A DNA stretch of 64,000 nt from Salinicola salarius (GTDB lineage Bacteria > Pseudomonadota > Gammaproteobacteria > Pseudomonadales > Halomonadaceae): assembly GCF_003206135.1 (NCBI RefSeq), contig NZ_PZJT01000011.1, positions 79,945-143,944 on the forward strand. Reading direction: 5' to 3'. Positions within the stretch are counted from its first letter, which is position 1. Every line of letters begins with the position of its first letter. The notes below the pieces were generated by a model. The model worked only from the letters and a program-made list of their open reading frames with translations, was not told the DNA's origin and did no database searches. Of this stretch, positions 17,214 through 26,830 are shown piece after piece. A program made the translations under genes and the position numbers.

Positions 17214-19625
17214 TTGAGCGAACTTCTCGTCCCATGGTGGGCCCAGCAACTGACGCTTTGCGGTTGGCCCCTTGTCAGCGATCCTCGACTGGCACTCAGC
17301 GCCGAGCAGGCGTTCGAGCGCCTGACGTTGCTCGGGATCGATAGTCGGGACGAGTTTGCGTGGCGACTCTGGGAGAACGCGTCCGACACAGGCGAGCTTT
17401 CAATCGCACGGCTGGCCGCTCTGGAGTTGCTGGCGCTGGGAAGTACCGTGGGCTGGACCCATCCTCGAACGGATGAGGCTTGGCTGCTTGCCCTGGCGCG
17501 CGACATCGTGACCAGCATGCCGACGCTCAAGGCCTGGTTGCAGGCATTGACACATCTGGGTGACCCGGCGCTGGATATGGCGGGGCAAGCGCTAGTGGCC
17601 CGGGAACGGCAGCAGCGAGGCGTTTCCTGGCTCAAGGTTCGACACAGCCTGAAATCGATCGATGCGCCAGCTCCGCTTTGGCCCGCCGATCTGTGGCGAG
17701 CCAGAGCCGCCATCGCGCCGGTTCTTGCCTGGCCAATCCAGTGCTCCGCGGAAGAACAGCGGCAGCAACAGGCGTTGCTGTGTGAGCAGGGCGAGGTCCG
17801 CGGTCCGGATGAGCTCAAGTCCCTGTTGTTCTGGCTTGCGGGTCAGGGGCATCGCTACGGTTGGGAGATGGACGCGGTTCGACTCGCGCGCCAAGGGGCG
17901 GAATCTCGCGTCGAGTGGTTATCCGGATTGGGCGACCAGCAGGATTACGGCCGGGTGCTGTTGCGGTTTCTGGCCGAAGAGGAGCCGCTGGACTGGGCCG
18001 CGTGGGACTGGCTGCGGCTCGTCGATCAGGCTTACCTTGGCTACTGCGCTGGCTGGCTTTCTGCCTCGGAGGCCGAAGTGTTCGCGGCCCATGCCATCGA
18101 TCTCCTGCAGCAGCGCTACACCGACTGGGAAGCGGTTGCGCGTGCCTATCAACGAGGGCGCAGCCTGTTCGAAGGTCGGGATTTGCGGGAGACGTTCGAC
18201 AGCGATTGGAGTGGGCTGCTGGTCGCCAGCCGAAGCCCGTGGGAGACGCCTCTTTCCCGCATTCTGGAAGAGGAACAGCGCCACCTGGCGCGAGCGTTCA
18301 TCCAGCGCCAGCGTGGAGAAGCCGACAGCTGGGTGCTGGCCATTGCGGCGATACGGGACCCGGATCTGATTCATCGGCGGCATCTCGATGAGCCGCTGGG
18401 GCAGGCTCGGATTCAGGATGCCGAGCGCTACCTCGAAGAAGTTCTCGGCCTACGCCGGGAAGAGGGAACCGCTGGGCTGGCGAGGTTCTGGATGCCTGCG
18501 CAGGCGCATCATCTCAATCAGCTGGCGGCGGACTCTCGCCATCGCGTTGGTCGAAAATCGTCTCAGAAGGCATCGCGGCGTCTGGCTGCCTGTGCCGATC
18601 ATGCAGCGACGATCGCCATGGCGGAAAAGTATGCGTTCTATCTGGTGATGGCCGCCGATAGCGGTCGCTATCCGACTTCCGAGATCAAGGCGCTGGCCCA
18701 GTCGCTATGTGATGTGTTGAGTCGGTTTTATAGCGACCTCTTGCGCATGCTCTCGGCCTGGCATGCCTGGGAGACCGTCCTGAGTCAGGATGAAGCGCCT
18801 GACGAAGTCTCGCTGGCGGATGATATTGCCTGGCATCGGCATGATCCGGGGTCGCCGTTTCACTGGCTGACACCGTCGCGGTCACTGACCTGGCTCGAGC
18901 CAGGCGTGCGACCAACATTGACGCGCTTCACGGCGATATCGCTCGCTGGGCCGCTCAATGAAGCACTGTGGCAGGCGCCTCAGCCTCTGGCGCCACAGGA
19001 TCGGCAGGCGTTGGGGGAGTGGATAGAGCACCAATATGCCTTGCAGGGTGCCTCCGGGCTCATCGACTTCCTGGATTTTCTGGTCGAAGCGGGTGACCGC
19101 CAGGATTACCAGGTCAATTATGCGCCCTACACGCTCAATCGGACTCGGCTCGAGGCGGAAATCGCGATTCTCGAGTCGGGAGAGTGTGCGGACGAGGAGC
19201 GAATTCATCTATTGCGTCTGAAGCACGTGCGGGACAATGCCTGCCATTGCAACGATCAGGACATGACCGCCTGGGATATCGCGCAGCTGGTGGATCTCGC
19301 CTTGGCGGGTAGGCAGCTCGATTGGCTCGACGAGGATCGGCTTTCCTACTATCTTGATGCCGCGATGCGCCTGGCAGGGCAGCATTACAGCAGTTGGCAC
19401 GATTACGCCGAAGGGCTGTACAGCGGCTTCGGATTCTTCATGGACGACACGCCTGAACGCGAGGCCTTTCTGATGCGCTTTCGGGAGGCTCTCAACGCCT
19501 GGCTGGAAGCCAGGCCGCTGTTGGCCGGCGCCTGGGCGAGCCTCGATTTCCCCGGTAGCGCCATGACGCACTGGACATCGCTCCATGTCGATATCCTGCC
19601 GGGCGAGGCGCATCATCTGCATTGA
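17214..19625 (+). CDS. large protein with repeated DUF1266-like units
   Basis: An 803-residue soluble-looking protein with no signal peptide and no clear membrane segment. It contains two evident copies of a DUF1266-like unit. The first has WDWLRLVDQAYLGYCAGWL followed by YTDWEAVARAYQRG and a later SPWETPLSRIL. The second, near the C-terminus, has AWDIAQLVDLALAGRQLDWL then YSSWHDYAEGLYSG. A more diverged copy may fill the N-terminal 150 residues (RLAALELLALGSTVGW). Single-copy relatives in E. coli (YbeR/YbeU) have no known function. The TTG at 17214 was chosen because GAGG sits six bases upstream; the ATG at 17202 lacks a ribosome binding site. The gene stands alone between a duplicated promoter and a strong terminator. 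Confidence 0.65.
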   Translation: MSELLVPWWAQQLTLCGWPLVSDPRLALSAEQAFERLTLLGIDSRDEFAWRLWENASDTGELSIARLAALELLALGSTVGWTHPRTDEAWLLALARDIVTSMPTLKAWLQALTHLGDPALDMAGQALVARERQQRGVSWLKVRHSLKSIDAPAPLWPADLWRARAAIAPVLAWPIQCSAEEQRQQQALLCEQGEVRGPDELKSLLFWLAGQGHRYGWEMDAVRLARQGAESRVEWLSGLGDQQDYGRVLLRFLAEEEPLDWAAWDWLRLVDQAYLGYCAGWLSASEAEVFAAHAIDLLQQRYTDWEAVARAYQRGRSLFEGRDLRETFDSDWSGLLVASRSPWETPLSRILEEEQRHLARAFIQRQRGEADSWVLAIAAIRDPDLIHRRHLDEPLGQARIQDAERYLEEVLGLRREEGTAGLARFWMPAQAHHLNQLAADSRHRVGRKSSQKASRRLAACADHAATIAMAEKYAFYLVMAADSGRYPTSEIKALAQSLCDVLSRFYSDLLRMLSAWHAWETVLSQDEAPDEVSLADDIAWHRHDPGSPFHWLTPSRSLTWLEPGVRPTLTRFTAISLAGPLNEALWQAPQPLAPQDRQALGEWIEHQYALQGASGLIDFLDFLVEAGDRQDYQVNYAPYTLNRTRLEAEIAILESGECADEERIHLLRLKHVRDNACHCNDQDMTAWDIAQLVDLALAGRQLDWLDEDRLSYYLDAAMRLAGQHYSSWHDYAEGLYSGFGFFMDDTPEREAFLMRFREALNAWLEARPLLAGAWASLDFPGSAMTHWTSLHVDILPGEAHHLH

Positions 19626-19687
19626 TGCCGTTCGTTGATCCGGAAGACTCGCCAAAGCGTTTTCAATGACATATGATCTCCGCTGTG

Positions 19688-19720
19688 CTACGCCCACTGG
19701 AAAGAGGGCGTGGCTTTTTT
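19688..19720 (+). terminator. intrinsic terminator of the DUF1266-like gene
   Basis: An eight-pair stem (19688-19695 with 19706-19713, one T-G pair) and ten-base loop are followed directly by a six-T run (19715-19720). Confidence 0.85.
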
Positions 19721-19766
19721 CTGTCCGATTGATCGATGATTCGAGCCGAATACAGGCCGTTTTGGC

Positions 19767-19837
19767 GGTGACACCTCGTCGAGGTGTGTCACCACCACAG
19801 CGACTCCATTTCGCCGGGCGACTCCTCACGAGTCGCC
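19767..19837 (+). other. two strong hairpins in the leader of the NlpC/P60 gene
   Basis: Hairpin 1 pairs 19767-19777 with 19781-19793 (11 pairs, one two-base bulge). Hairpin 2 pairs 19817-19824 with 19830-19837 perfectly, with a five-base loop. Neither is followed by a T-run, so they look more like a structured leader or small RNA than terminators. The coding start is about 50 bases downstream. Confidence 0.45.
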
Positions 19838-19888
19838 TATAGACAGGCGGTGCCCGTGACGGCTCACAGGCGAACGAGGTCGCGCTGA

Positions 19889-20500
19889 ATGCTAAGACGC
19901 ACAGCCATGGGGCTGGCACTGGTGATGGTCATGTCCGGTTGCTCGGCTCCTGTAAAACAACAACAGGTCAACGCGCAGTATTCACTTCCCCTGGTCAAAT
20001 CCCCGACCGTTGCTGCCAGCGAAAACCGGAGTGTGGCACCTGTGCCTCGGACAATCCGGGACTTTCGTCTGCAGAATGTCTCTCCGGCAGTTATTCGCAA
20101 GGCGCTGCTGGACGAGCATGAGCGTTGGGTGGGAACACCTTACGTGCTCGGCGGGACGACGCGAAACGGTATCGATTGCTCCGCATTGATGCAGCACGTG
20201 TTCGTAGAAGCCTTCGCTCTCGAGCTGCCGCGTACGACAGAAGAGCAGGTACTGGAAGGGAGTCGAGTGGCGGAGAGTAGCCTCAAGGCGGGGGATCTGG
20301 TCTTTTTCCGGCCGCCGGGACCCTACAACCATGTCGGCGTCTACGTGGGCGATGGTTATTTCCTCCACGCCTCGTCATCTCAGGGCGTGAAATTGTCTCG
20401 TCTCGATAACGTCTACTGGAAGCGCTACTACTGGCAGGCGCGGCGCCCCGTCGAGCGCACGCAACTGGCCCAGCGGGTCATGCTGGCCAGCGAAGGTTGA
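19889..20500 (+). CDS. NlpC/P60 family lipoprotein, peptidoglycan endopeptidase
   Basis: A 203-residue outer-membrane or periplasmic lipoprotein that probably cuts peptide cross-links or stems in peptidoglycan, like MepS (Spr). The signal peptide ends in a lipobox with Cys18 (VMSGC). The C-terminal NlpC/P60 domain has the expected triad: Cys97 in GIDCSALMQ, His148 in YNHVGVYVG and His160 in YFLHAS, together with GTPYVLGGT and AGDLVFFRP. The linker of about 50 residues after the lipobox is of low complexity. A structured leader lies upstream and a bidirectional terminator downstream, so it is likely transcribed alone. Confidence 0.9.
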   Translation: MLRRTAMGLALVMVMSGCSAPVKQQQVNAQYSLPLVKSPTVAASENRSVAPVPRTIRDFRLQNVSPAVIRKALLDEHERWVGTPYVLGGTTRNGIDCSALMQHVFVEAFALELPRTTEEQVLEGSRVAESSLKAGDLVFFRPPGPYNHVGVYVGDGYFLHASSSQGVKLSRLDNVYWKRYYWQARRPVERTQLAQRVMLASEG

Positions 20501-20548
20501 GATCGGTCGTGAGTGTCGGCGTCTCGATCGAGCATTCCGCGAGCATTA

Positions 20549-20576
20549 AAAAGGGCAGCCATGAGGCTGCCCTTTT
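20549..20576. terminator. bidirectional intrinsic terminator
   Basis: A perfect 12-bp inverted repeat, AAAAGGGCAGCC with its complement and a four-base loop. It gives a T-run on both strands and so serves the NlpC gene (+) and the SlyD-like gene (-). Confidence 0.92.
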
Positions 20577-20600
20577 ACGTGGTGGCGGTGACACCGATAG

Positions 20601-20623
20601 CGGATCCCGTTAGGCGGGATCCG
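20601..20623. repeat. 9-bp perfect inverted repeat after the slyD-like gene
   Basis: CGGATCCCG at 20601-20609 pairs with 20615-20623 around a five-base loop, seven bases beyond the stop codon of the minus-strand gene. No T-run follows. It may protect the transcript's 3' end before the terminator at 20549-20576. Confidence 0.5.
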
Positions 20624-20629
20624 ACACGA

Positions 20630-21112
20630 TCAATGCTGGTGACCACCTTCGCCATGGACATGACCATGGGATACTTCTTCTTCTGTCGCTTCGCGAACTT
20701 CGGCGATCTCGACATCGAAGTTCAGCTTTTCACCGGCCAGCGGATGATTGCCATCGACCGTCACGGTATCGCCTTCTACCTTGGTGACGGTGACCATCAG
20801 CGGGCCTTCCTGAGTCTGTGCCTGGAACTGCATGCCGGGCTCGACGTTATCGACACCCTGAAAGGCATCGCGCGGAACTTCCTGAACCAGTGCCGGCTGG
20901 ACTTCGCCATAACCTTCGCTCGGTGCGACGGCGACCTGAAGCTTATCACCGCTGCCGTGACCCTCGAGTTCCTTCTCGAGGCCCGGAATGATGTTGCCCG
21001 CACCGTGAAGATAGGTCAGCGGCTCACGACCTTCGGAACTGTCCAGCACCTCTCCCGCATCATTGGTCAGTGTGTAGTGGAACGCGACCACGGAGTTCTG
21101 GGCAATCTGCAT
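20630..21112 (-). CDS. slyD: SlyD-like FKBP-type peptidyl-prolyl cis-trans isomerase
   Basis: A 160-residue cytoplasmic prolyl isomerase and chaperone. It has the SlyD pattern: VVAFHYTLTNDAGEVLDSS, then PLTYLHGAGNIIPGLEKEL and, after the inserted chaperone flap, GNHPLAGEKLNFDVEI. The C-terminus is a short histidine-rich tail (HGHVHGEGGHQH), which in SlyD binds nickel for hydrogenase maturation. Here the tail is much shorter than in E. coli and has no Cys, so metal storage is probably weaker. The start at 21112 (MQIAQNSVV) was preferred because AAAGGT precedes it and eight upstream codons are unlike the family. Confidence 0.88.
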   Translation of the reverse strand: MQIAQNSVVAFHYTLTNDAGEVLDSSEGREPLTYLHGAGNIIPGLEKELEGHGSGDKLQVAVAPSEGYGEVQPALVQEVPRDAFQGVDNVEPGMQFQAQTQEGPLMVTVTKVEGDTVTVDGNHPLAGEKLNFDVEIAEVREATEEEVSHGHVHGEGGHQH

Positions 21113-21316
21113 CTCGAAACCTTTGCGTTTGTGCATGTCTTTCCCATCCTAACGTGCCACGGCCTTTCTGTCAGGTCGCAATGACGTTGGATATTGGTCT
21201 AGCCGGCTCGATGCGGCCCTCGGACCGCCTCCATAGCAGTTGCGCCGTTTCATGGGTGTGGTTACCCTGATTCGAGGATAAACCACCGTGATCCTGCGGT
21301 TGAGGAGAAGTTCGTC

Positions 21317-21604
21317 ATGACCGTTTTCGTCGTTTGGCTCATTGCCTTCGCCGTTTTGCTTTTTCTATTGCTCAAGGCTTGGGATGGTGCGCTTGGAGGG
21401 GCGGTCAAGCGCCGGCTGCCGGCACAGCTACAGGGAGATCCCGCCCAGGATCGCTGGATGATGGCGATCGCCCTGGCCGTGCTTGGGGCAACCTTCATCG
21501 TGAATCCCGTCTCCATGCTGTTGACGCTGATCCTGCTGGCAATCGGTCTCTGGGTGGGCAAGCGCGTCGTCTGCTGGGGAATGCGTAAAGCCAGATTGCA
21601 CTGA
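21317..21604 (+). CDS. small two-to-three-helix membrane protein of unknown function
   Basis: A 95-residue protein with an excellent ribosome binding site (GAGGAGAAG) before its ATG. One hydrophobic helix covers residues 2-21, followed by a short basic loop (KRRLPAQL), then two closely spaced hydrophobic stretches (MMAIALAVLGATFIVNP and LLTLILLAIGLWVGKR) and a short basic tail. I do not recognise the family. The promoter region is shared with the divergent slyD-like gene, and a very strong hairpin follows the stop. It is likely a real gene because of the start signals, codon use and isolation between terminators. Confidence 0.7.
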   Translation: MTVFVVWLIAFAVLLFLLLKAWDGALGGAVKRRLPAQLQGDPAQDRWMMAIALAVLGATFIVNPVSMLLTLILLAIGLWVGKRVVCWGMRKARLH

Positions 21605-21643
21605 ATGGCCGCTGGCCTGTCATCCGGGCCAAGGTCATCATGT

Positions 21644-21676
21644 ACGACGGGCGATGCTTGAAGCATCGCCCGTCGT
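21644..21676. terminator. strong hairpin between two convergent genes
   Basis: A perfect 14-bp stem (21644-21657 with 21663-21676) with a five-base loop lies between the small membrane protein gene (+) and the lpxR-like gene (-). T-runs are poor on both strands. Its place suggests bidirectional termination. Confidence 0.7.
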
Positions 21677-21730
21677 GCGTTTGAGATGTAGATGCTTGAG
21701 ATGCGCTTGCGGTGACGAGCACCGACGACG

Positions 21731-22717
21731 TTACAGCCAGGTCGACAGCGTGATCGAGCCAAACTGATCGCCGCTGTCCTGTGTTTCGAACTCGTGGGTA
21801 CGCCAGACGGAGCTGTAGGTCAGCTGCCAGCGATTCCAGGAGAGCGCCAGGCCGGCCTGAGCATCGCCGACCCAGGGGCGTCGGTCGACGGAGTGACTGT
21901 CCTCGAACGTATTGCCGTCGAGCAGCATGTTATAGGCCATGAACCGACCTTCGACATTGGCAAAGACGTACCAGTTGAAGCCACTGTTGGCTTCGAAAAA
22001 GATCTGGCTGCCTTGGGCGGGTGCCACGGCCGGAACGCCGAAACTCTTGTTCAATCCTTGACCCAGGCGCAGCCCGAGCCCCGTTGCGGCATAGGTATAG
22101 AGATTGCCGGCCGCGAATCCGACCGAAGGGCCGTATTCGGCTTCCAGTGCGCCCAGTTGGCTTTGCTTCCACCAGGCGGTGTTGTAGGCCACGTTGACGA
22201 ACGGCTCGTTATGAAGCTGATTGTGCCAGCCCTTGGGTTCATCGCTATTGATGAGATGGTGGAAATTCTGCTGTACGGTATGGCCGCCGGAGCCTGGTCC
22301 GACGAGGCCGACATCGAAATACAAGCCGCTGGTGTGACGCCATCCGACGAGCTGTTCGTCATCGAACAGGGAAAGTCCGGCATATAGGACGCCAGCATAG
22401 GGGCGGTCGTCTTCGATCAAACGTCTCTCGTCGATATCTTCGGGAGTATAGATCTGTTGTCCGAAACGATAAGCGGCTCCATCGAGCGAGGCTGCGCTCC
22501 AGCCGGGCAGGGCCTCGGCAAGAGCGCGAGTCCAGTGATCCCGGTCGGGTTTGAAAGACCAGTCGATCTCCAGCCCGTTGGTATAGTGGCCGTCGTCACC
22601 ACTGGCAAAAATATCGTTTTCCGATTTCAGTGTCAGGATGCCATCAGCCCAAACCGAGCCGGATATTCCAGCCAGGGCGATGGCAAAGCCGGTTCTTGTC
22701 CACGTGAGTCCCTTCAT
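21731..22717 (-). CDS. LpxR-like lipid A 3'-O-deacylase (DUF2219 outer-membrane barrel)
   Basis: A 328-residue protein with a signal peptide (basic start, hydrophobic AIALAGISGSV, likely cleavage after WAD or SVWA) and a beta-barrel ending in an aromatic/Leu C-terminus (TLSTWL). The family core is visible: LKSENDIFASGDDGHYTNG, in which Asn-Asp and the downstream acidic residues bind calcium, then EDDRPYAGVLYAGLSLF and VGPGSGG followed by Gln and His. LpxR removes the 3'-acyloxyacyl group from lipid A in the outer membrane, which alters immune recognition. The start at 22717 gives the compact signal peptide; 14 upstream codons were dropped. Substrate specificity is inferred from family alone. 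Confidence 0.82.
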   Translation of the reverse strand: MKGLTWTRTGFAIALAGISGSVWADGILTLKSENDIFASGDDGHYTNGLEIDWSFKPDRDHWTRALAEALPGWSAASLDGAAYRFGQQIYTPEDIDERRLIEDDRPYAGVLYAGLSLFDDEQLVGWRHTSGLYFDVGLVGPGSGGHTVQQNFHHLINSDEPKGWHNQLHNEPFVNVAYNTAWWKQSQLGALEAEYGPSVGFAAGNLYTYAATGLGLRLGQGLNKSFGVPAVAPAQGSQIFFEANSGFNWYVFANVEGRFMAYNMLLDGNTFEDSHSVDRRPWVGDAQAGLALSWNRWQLTYSSVWRTHEFETQDSGDQFGSITLSTWL

Positions 22718-22812
22718 GAATCGTATTATTCCCTTGAACGAATGTGACCTACACAACATACAACAGTGTAGGTAAAGCGTCGATAACCTTTGGAATTAAT
22801 ACTACGCTAACG

Positions 22813-22837
22813 AAAACGGCGCCCCAAGGGCGCCGTT
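22813..22837 (-). terminator. intrinsic terminator of the glycine-zipper lipoprotein gene
   Basis: The stem pairs 22815-22824 with 22828-22837 (ten pairs, three-base loop). On the minus strand it ends in a T-run (complement of AAAA at 22813-22816). Confidence 0.85.
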
Positions 22838-22914
22838 GACGTCTGCTATAGACGGCTTTCTACACCGGACACGCTTTTAGCCGTCCTGGTTGCCTGGATC
22901 CGTCGTTGCTTGGA

Positions 22915-23382
22915 TCAATAGGGGGCCACGCTCACGCTCGAGCCGCTGGCAACCAGCTTGACGCGCTGACCCACCTGCCAGTTGCGGTCGGCCTTCTGAA
23001 CGACCACGACGTTCTGACCGCTGTCCTGACGAATTTCGAGCTCGTAACCGTCGACGCGGTCCGTCGCCTGCTGAATCTTGCTGCCGGCGACGGTCCCACC
23101 GATGGCGCCGGCGGCGGTCGCAATGGTACGCCCAGAGCCGCCACCGACCTGGTTGCCCAGCAGACCGCCGATCACGGCGCCGCCGAGGCTGCCGAGAACG
23201 CTTTCGCCGTTGCCGCCCTGGATCTGTACCGGACGAACCGACTGAATGGTGCCGTAGCTGACGGATTGTGCGGTACCCGCCTGATCGCCGCGGTAGACGT
23301 CACCTGAATACGTCGAGTTGTTGGTACAGCCAGCCAGGGCCAGCAGGCTCATGACCAGCGCGGGGGCGATGAGTCGTTTCAT
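22915..23382 (-). CDS. SlyB/PcP-type glycine-zipper outer-membrane lipoprotein
   Basis: A 155-residue lipoprotein. The signal peptide MKRLIAPALVMSLLALAGC has a clean lipobox, and AAGGAGA stands at ideal distance before the ATG at 23382. The middle carries a glycine-zipper 2TM-like segment (GGAVIGGLLGNQVGGGSGRT and a second GAIGGTVAGSKIQQ). After it comes a small beta domain with the family ending VQKADRNWQVGQRVKLVASG. This order matches SlyB/PcP lipoproteins of the outer membrane, which in enteric bacteria respond to envelope stress and divalent cations. Upstream bases hold a 28-bp inverted repeat in the promoter area. Confidence 0.88.
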   Translation of the reverse strand: MKRLIAPALVMSLLALAGCTNNSTYSGDVYRGDQAGTAQSVSYGTIQSVRPVQIQGGNGESVLGSLGGAVIGGLLGNQVGGGSGRTIATAAGAIGGTVAGSKIQQATDRVDGYELEIRQDSGQNVVVVQKADRNWQVGQRVKLVASGSSVSVAPY

Positions 23383-23423
23383 ATCGATTCTCCTTAACAT
23401 CCAGATTTGGCTTCGTGCCGGGT

Positions 23424-23451
23424 ACACTGAATCAATACATTAAAACAGTGT
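23424..23451. promoter_or_regulatory. inverted repeat in the promoter region of the slyB-like gene
   Basis: ACACTG and CAGTGT are separated by 16 AT-rich bases, about 45 bp upstream of the coding start. The AT-rich centre could hold the -10 element. It is a candidate operator; the regulator is unknown. Confidence 0.3.
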
Positions 23452-23544
23452 TCTAAAATGCGTCCAGTACAGAATGTCTTCCACGACACTACGTCTCTCT
23501 ACTCGGAGTGTAGGCATCGCTGCCACTGCCCCCGATGATCCTGA

Positions 23545-24723
23545 TCACTGATCATCTTCCTCGGGTACGCTCAAGCTACCGCTATCGACGAGAGCGGCGA
23601 GCAGGGATTCGCTATCCGGAAACTCGAGTACCTTCGCGTCGAGGCGAGGGTTAGCCGACAGATACTGCGCCAGCTCGAGATCGCAGACGATGGCGTCTCC
23701 ATCGGCGAACAGCGTGGCCCGGGCGTCATCCAGCCGGCGCCAGGCAAAGCGCGAGCCGAGGCTGTGGGTCAACTCGCTGCCGCTCTCCAGGGCGGCTCGA
23801 AGATCGTTCGGATCGCTTGGGGACTCGGGCGGGACCAACTGATCCAGGTACTTGGGCTGGGTCATGGCGCGACCGAACCATTGCGCCATCTGTTCCGGCC
23901 TGTCGATGGCATCCAGCAGCAAGGCGCGGACACGGGCGATCGCCTGATCGTCCAGTTCGCCGATGGCGGCCGGCGGCTGCAGATCGGAATCGCCATAGCG
24001 CCGACTGTCGCCGAGTTGCTCGCCGATATAGTCGGCAAACGAGGTCACGACCTCATCGCTGGAGGGCGCCCGGAAGCCGATCGAGAAGGTCAGGCAGTCG
24101 TCGGCGTCGCTGATGCCATGATGAGCGACGCCGGGGGGCAGATAGAGCATGTCGCCCGGCTCCAGCACCCAGTCCTGGTCGGCTTCGACGGTGAAGTCTT
24201 CCAGAATCCGCAGATCGATACCGGGAATCAGCCTGGCGTCGTTACCGGGCGTGCCGCCCAGTTGCCAGCGACGCCGGCCGCTGGCCTGCAGCAGGAAGAC
24301 ATCGTACTGATCGACGTGCGCGCCCACGCTGCCGCCAGGCGGGGCGTAGCTGACCATGATGTCGTCGAGGCGCCAGCGCGGTATGAAGTCGAACGCTTCC
24401 AGCAGCTCGGCGACTTCGGGCATATAGTGATCGACAGCCTGCACCAGCAGCGACCAGCCGCTGACCGGCAGGCGCGAGAAAGTCTCCTCGTCGAACGGGC
24501 CATGGCTGACCTGCCACGCCTTGTCGGGGCCATGCTCCTCGACCAGCCTGGCTTCGATGCCTTCCTCGCAGGCCAGGCCCGCCAGATCGTCCGGCTCCAG
24601 TGGCGAGACGAAGCCGGGCAGTGCGCCGCGGATCAGCAGCGGCGATTTCTGCCAGTGCTGGCTGAGAAACTGGGCGGGCGTGAGGCCGCCGAGCAGGGTG
24701 CGGGGCGAGTTGGCCGACGTCAT
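23545..24723 (-). CDS. roxA: 50S ribosomal protein L16 arginine hydroxylase RoxA (YcfD), JmjC domain
   Basis: A 392-residue Fe(II)/2-oxoglutarate oxygenase that in E. coli hydroxylates an arginine of ribosomal protein L16. The cupin-like JmjC domain shows the metal ligands His136-x-Asp138 (GAHVDQYDVFLLQ) and a distal His near 201 (LPPGVAHHG). The N-terminal LTPAQFLSQHWQKSPLLIR is typical of ribosomal oxygenases, and a winged-helix C-terminal region follows. It starts 30 bases after purB ends, so they are co-transcribed. The length matches YcfD (about 373). High confidence for the family; the L16 substrate is by homology. Confidence 0.9.
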   Translation of the reverse strand: MTSANSPRTLLGGLTPAQFLSQHWQKSPLLIRGALPGFVSPLEPDDLAGLACEEGIEARLVEEHGPDKAWQVSHGPFDEETFSRLPVSGWSLLVQAVDHYMPEVAELLEAFDFIPRWRLDDIMVSYAPPGGSVGAHVDQYDVFLLQASGRRRWQLGGTPGNDARLIPGIDLRILEDFTVEADQDWVLEPGDMLYLPPGVAHHGISDADDCLTFSIGFRAPSSDEVVTSFADYIGEQLGDSRRYGDSDLQPPAAIGELDDQAIARVRALLLDAIDRPEQMAQWFGRAMTQPKYLDQLVPPESPSDPNDLRAALESGSELTHSLGSRFAWRRLDDARATLFADGDAIVCDLELAQYLSANPRLDAKVLEFPDSESLLAALVDSGSLSVPEEDDQ

Positions 24724-24753
24724 ATCGATCTCCAGTTGGGTATCGTTGAGGGC

Positions 24754-26826
<2,073 letters not shown>

Positions 26827-26830
<4 letters not shown>

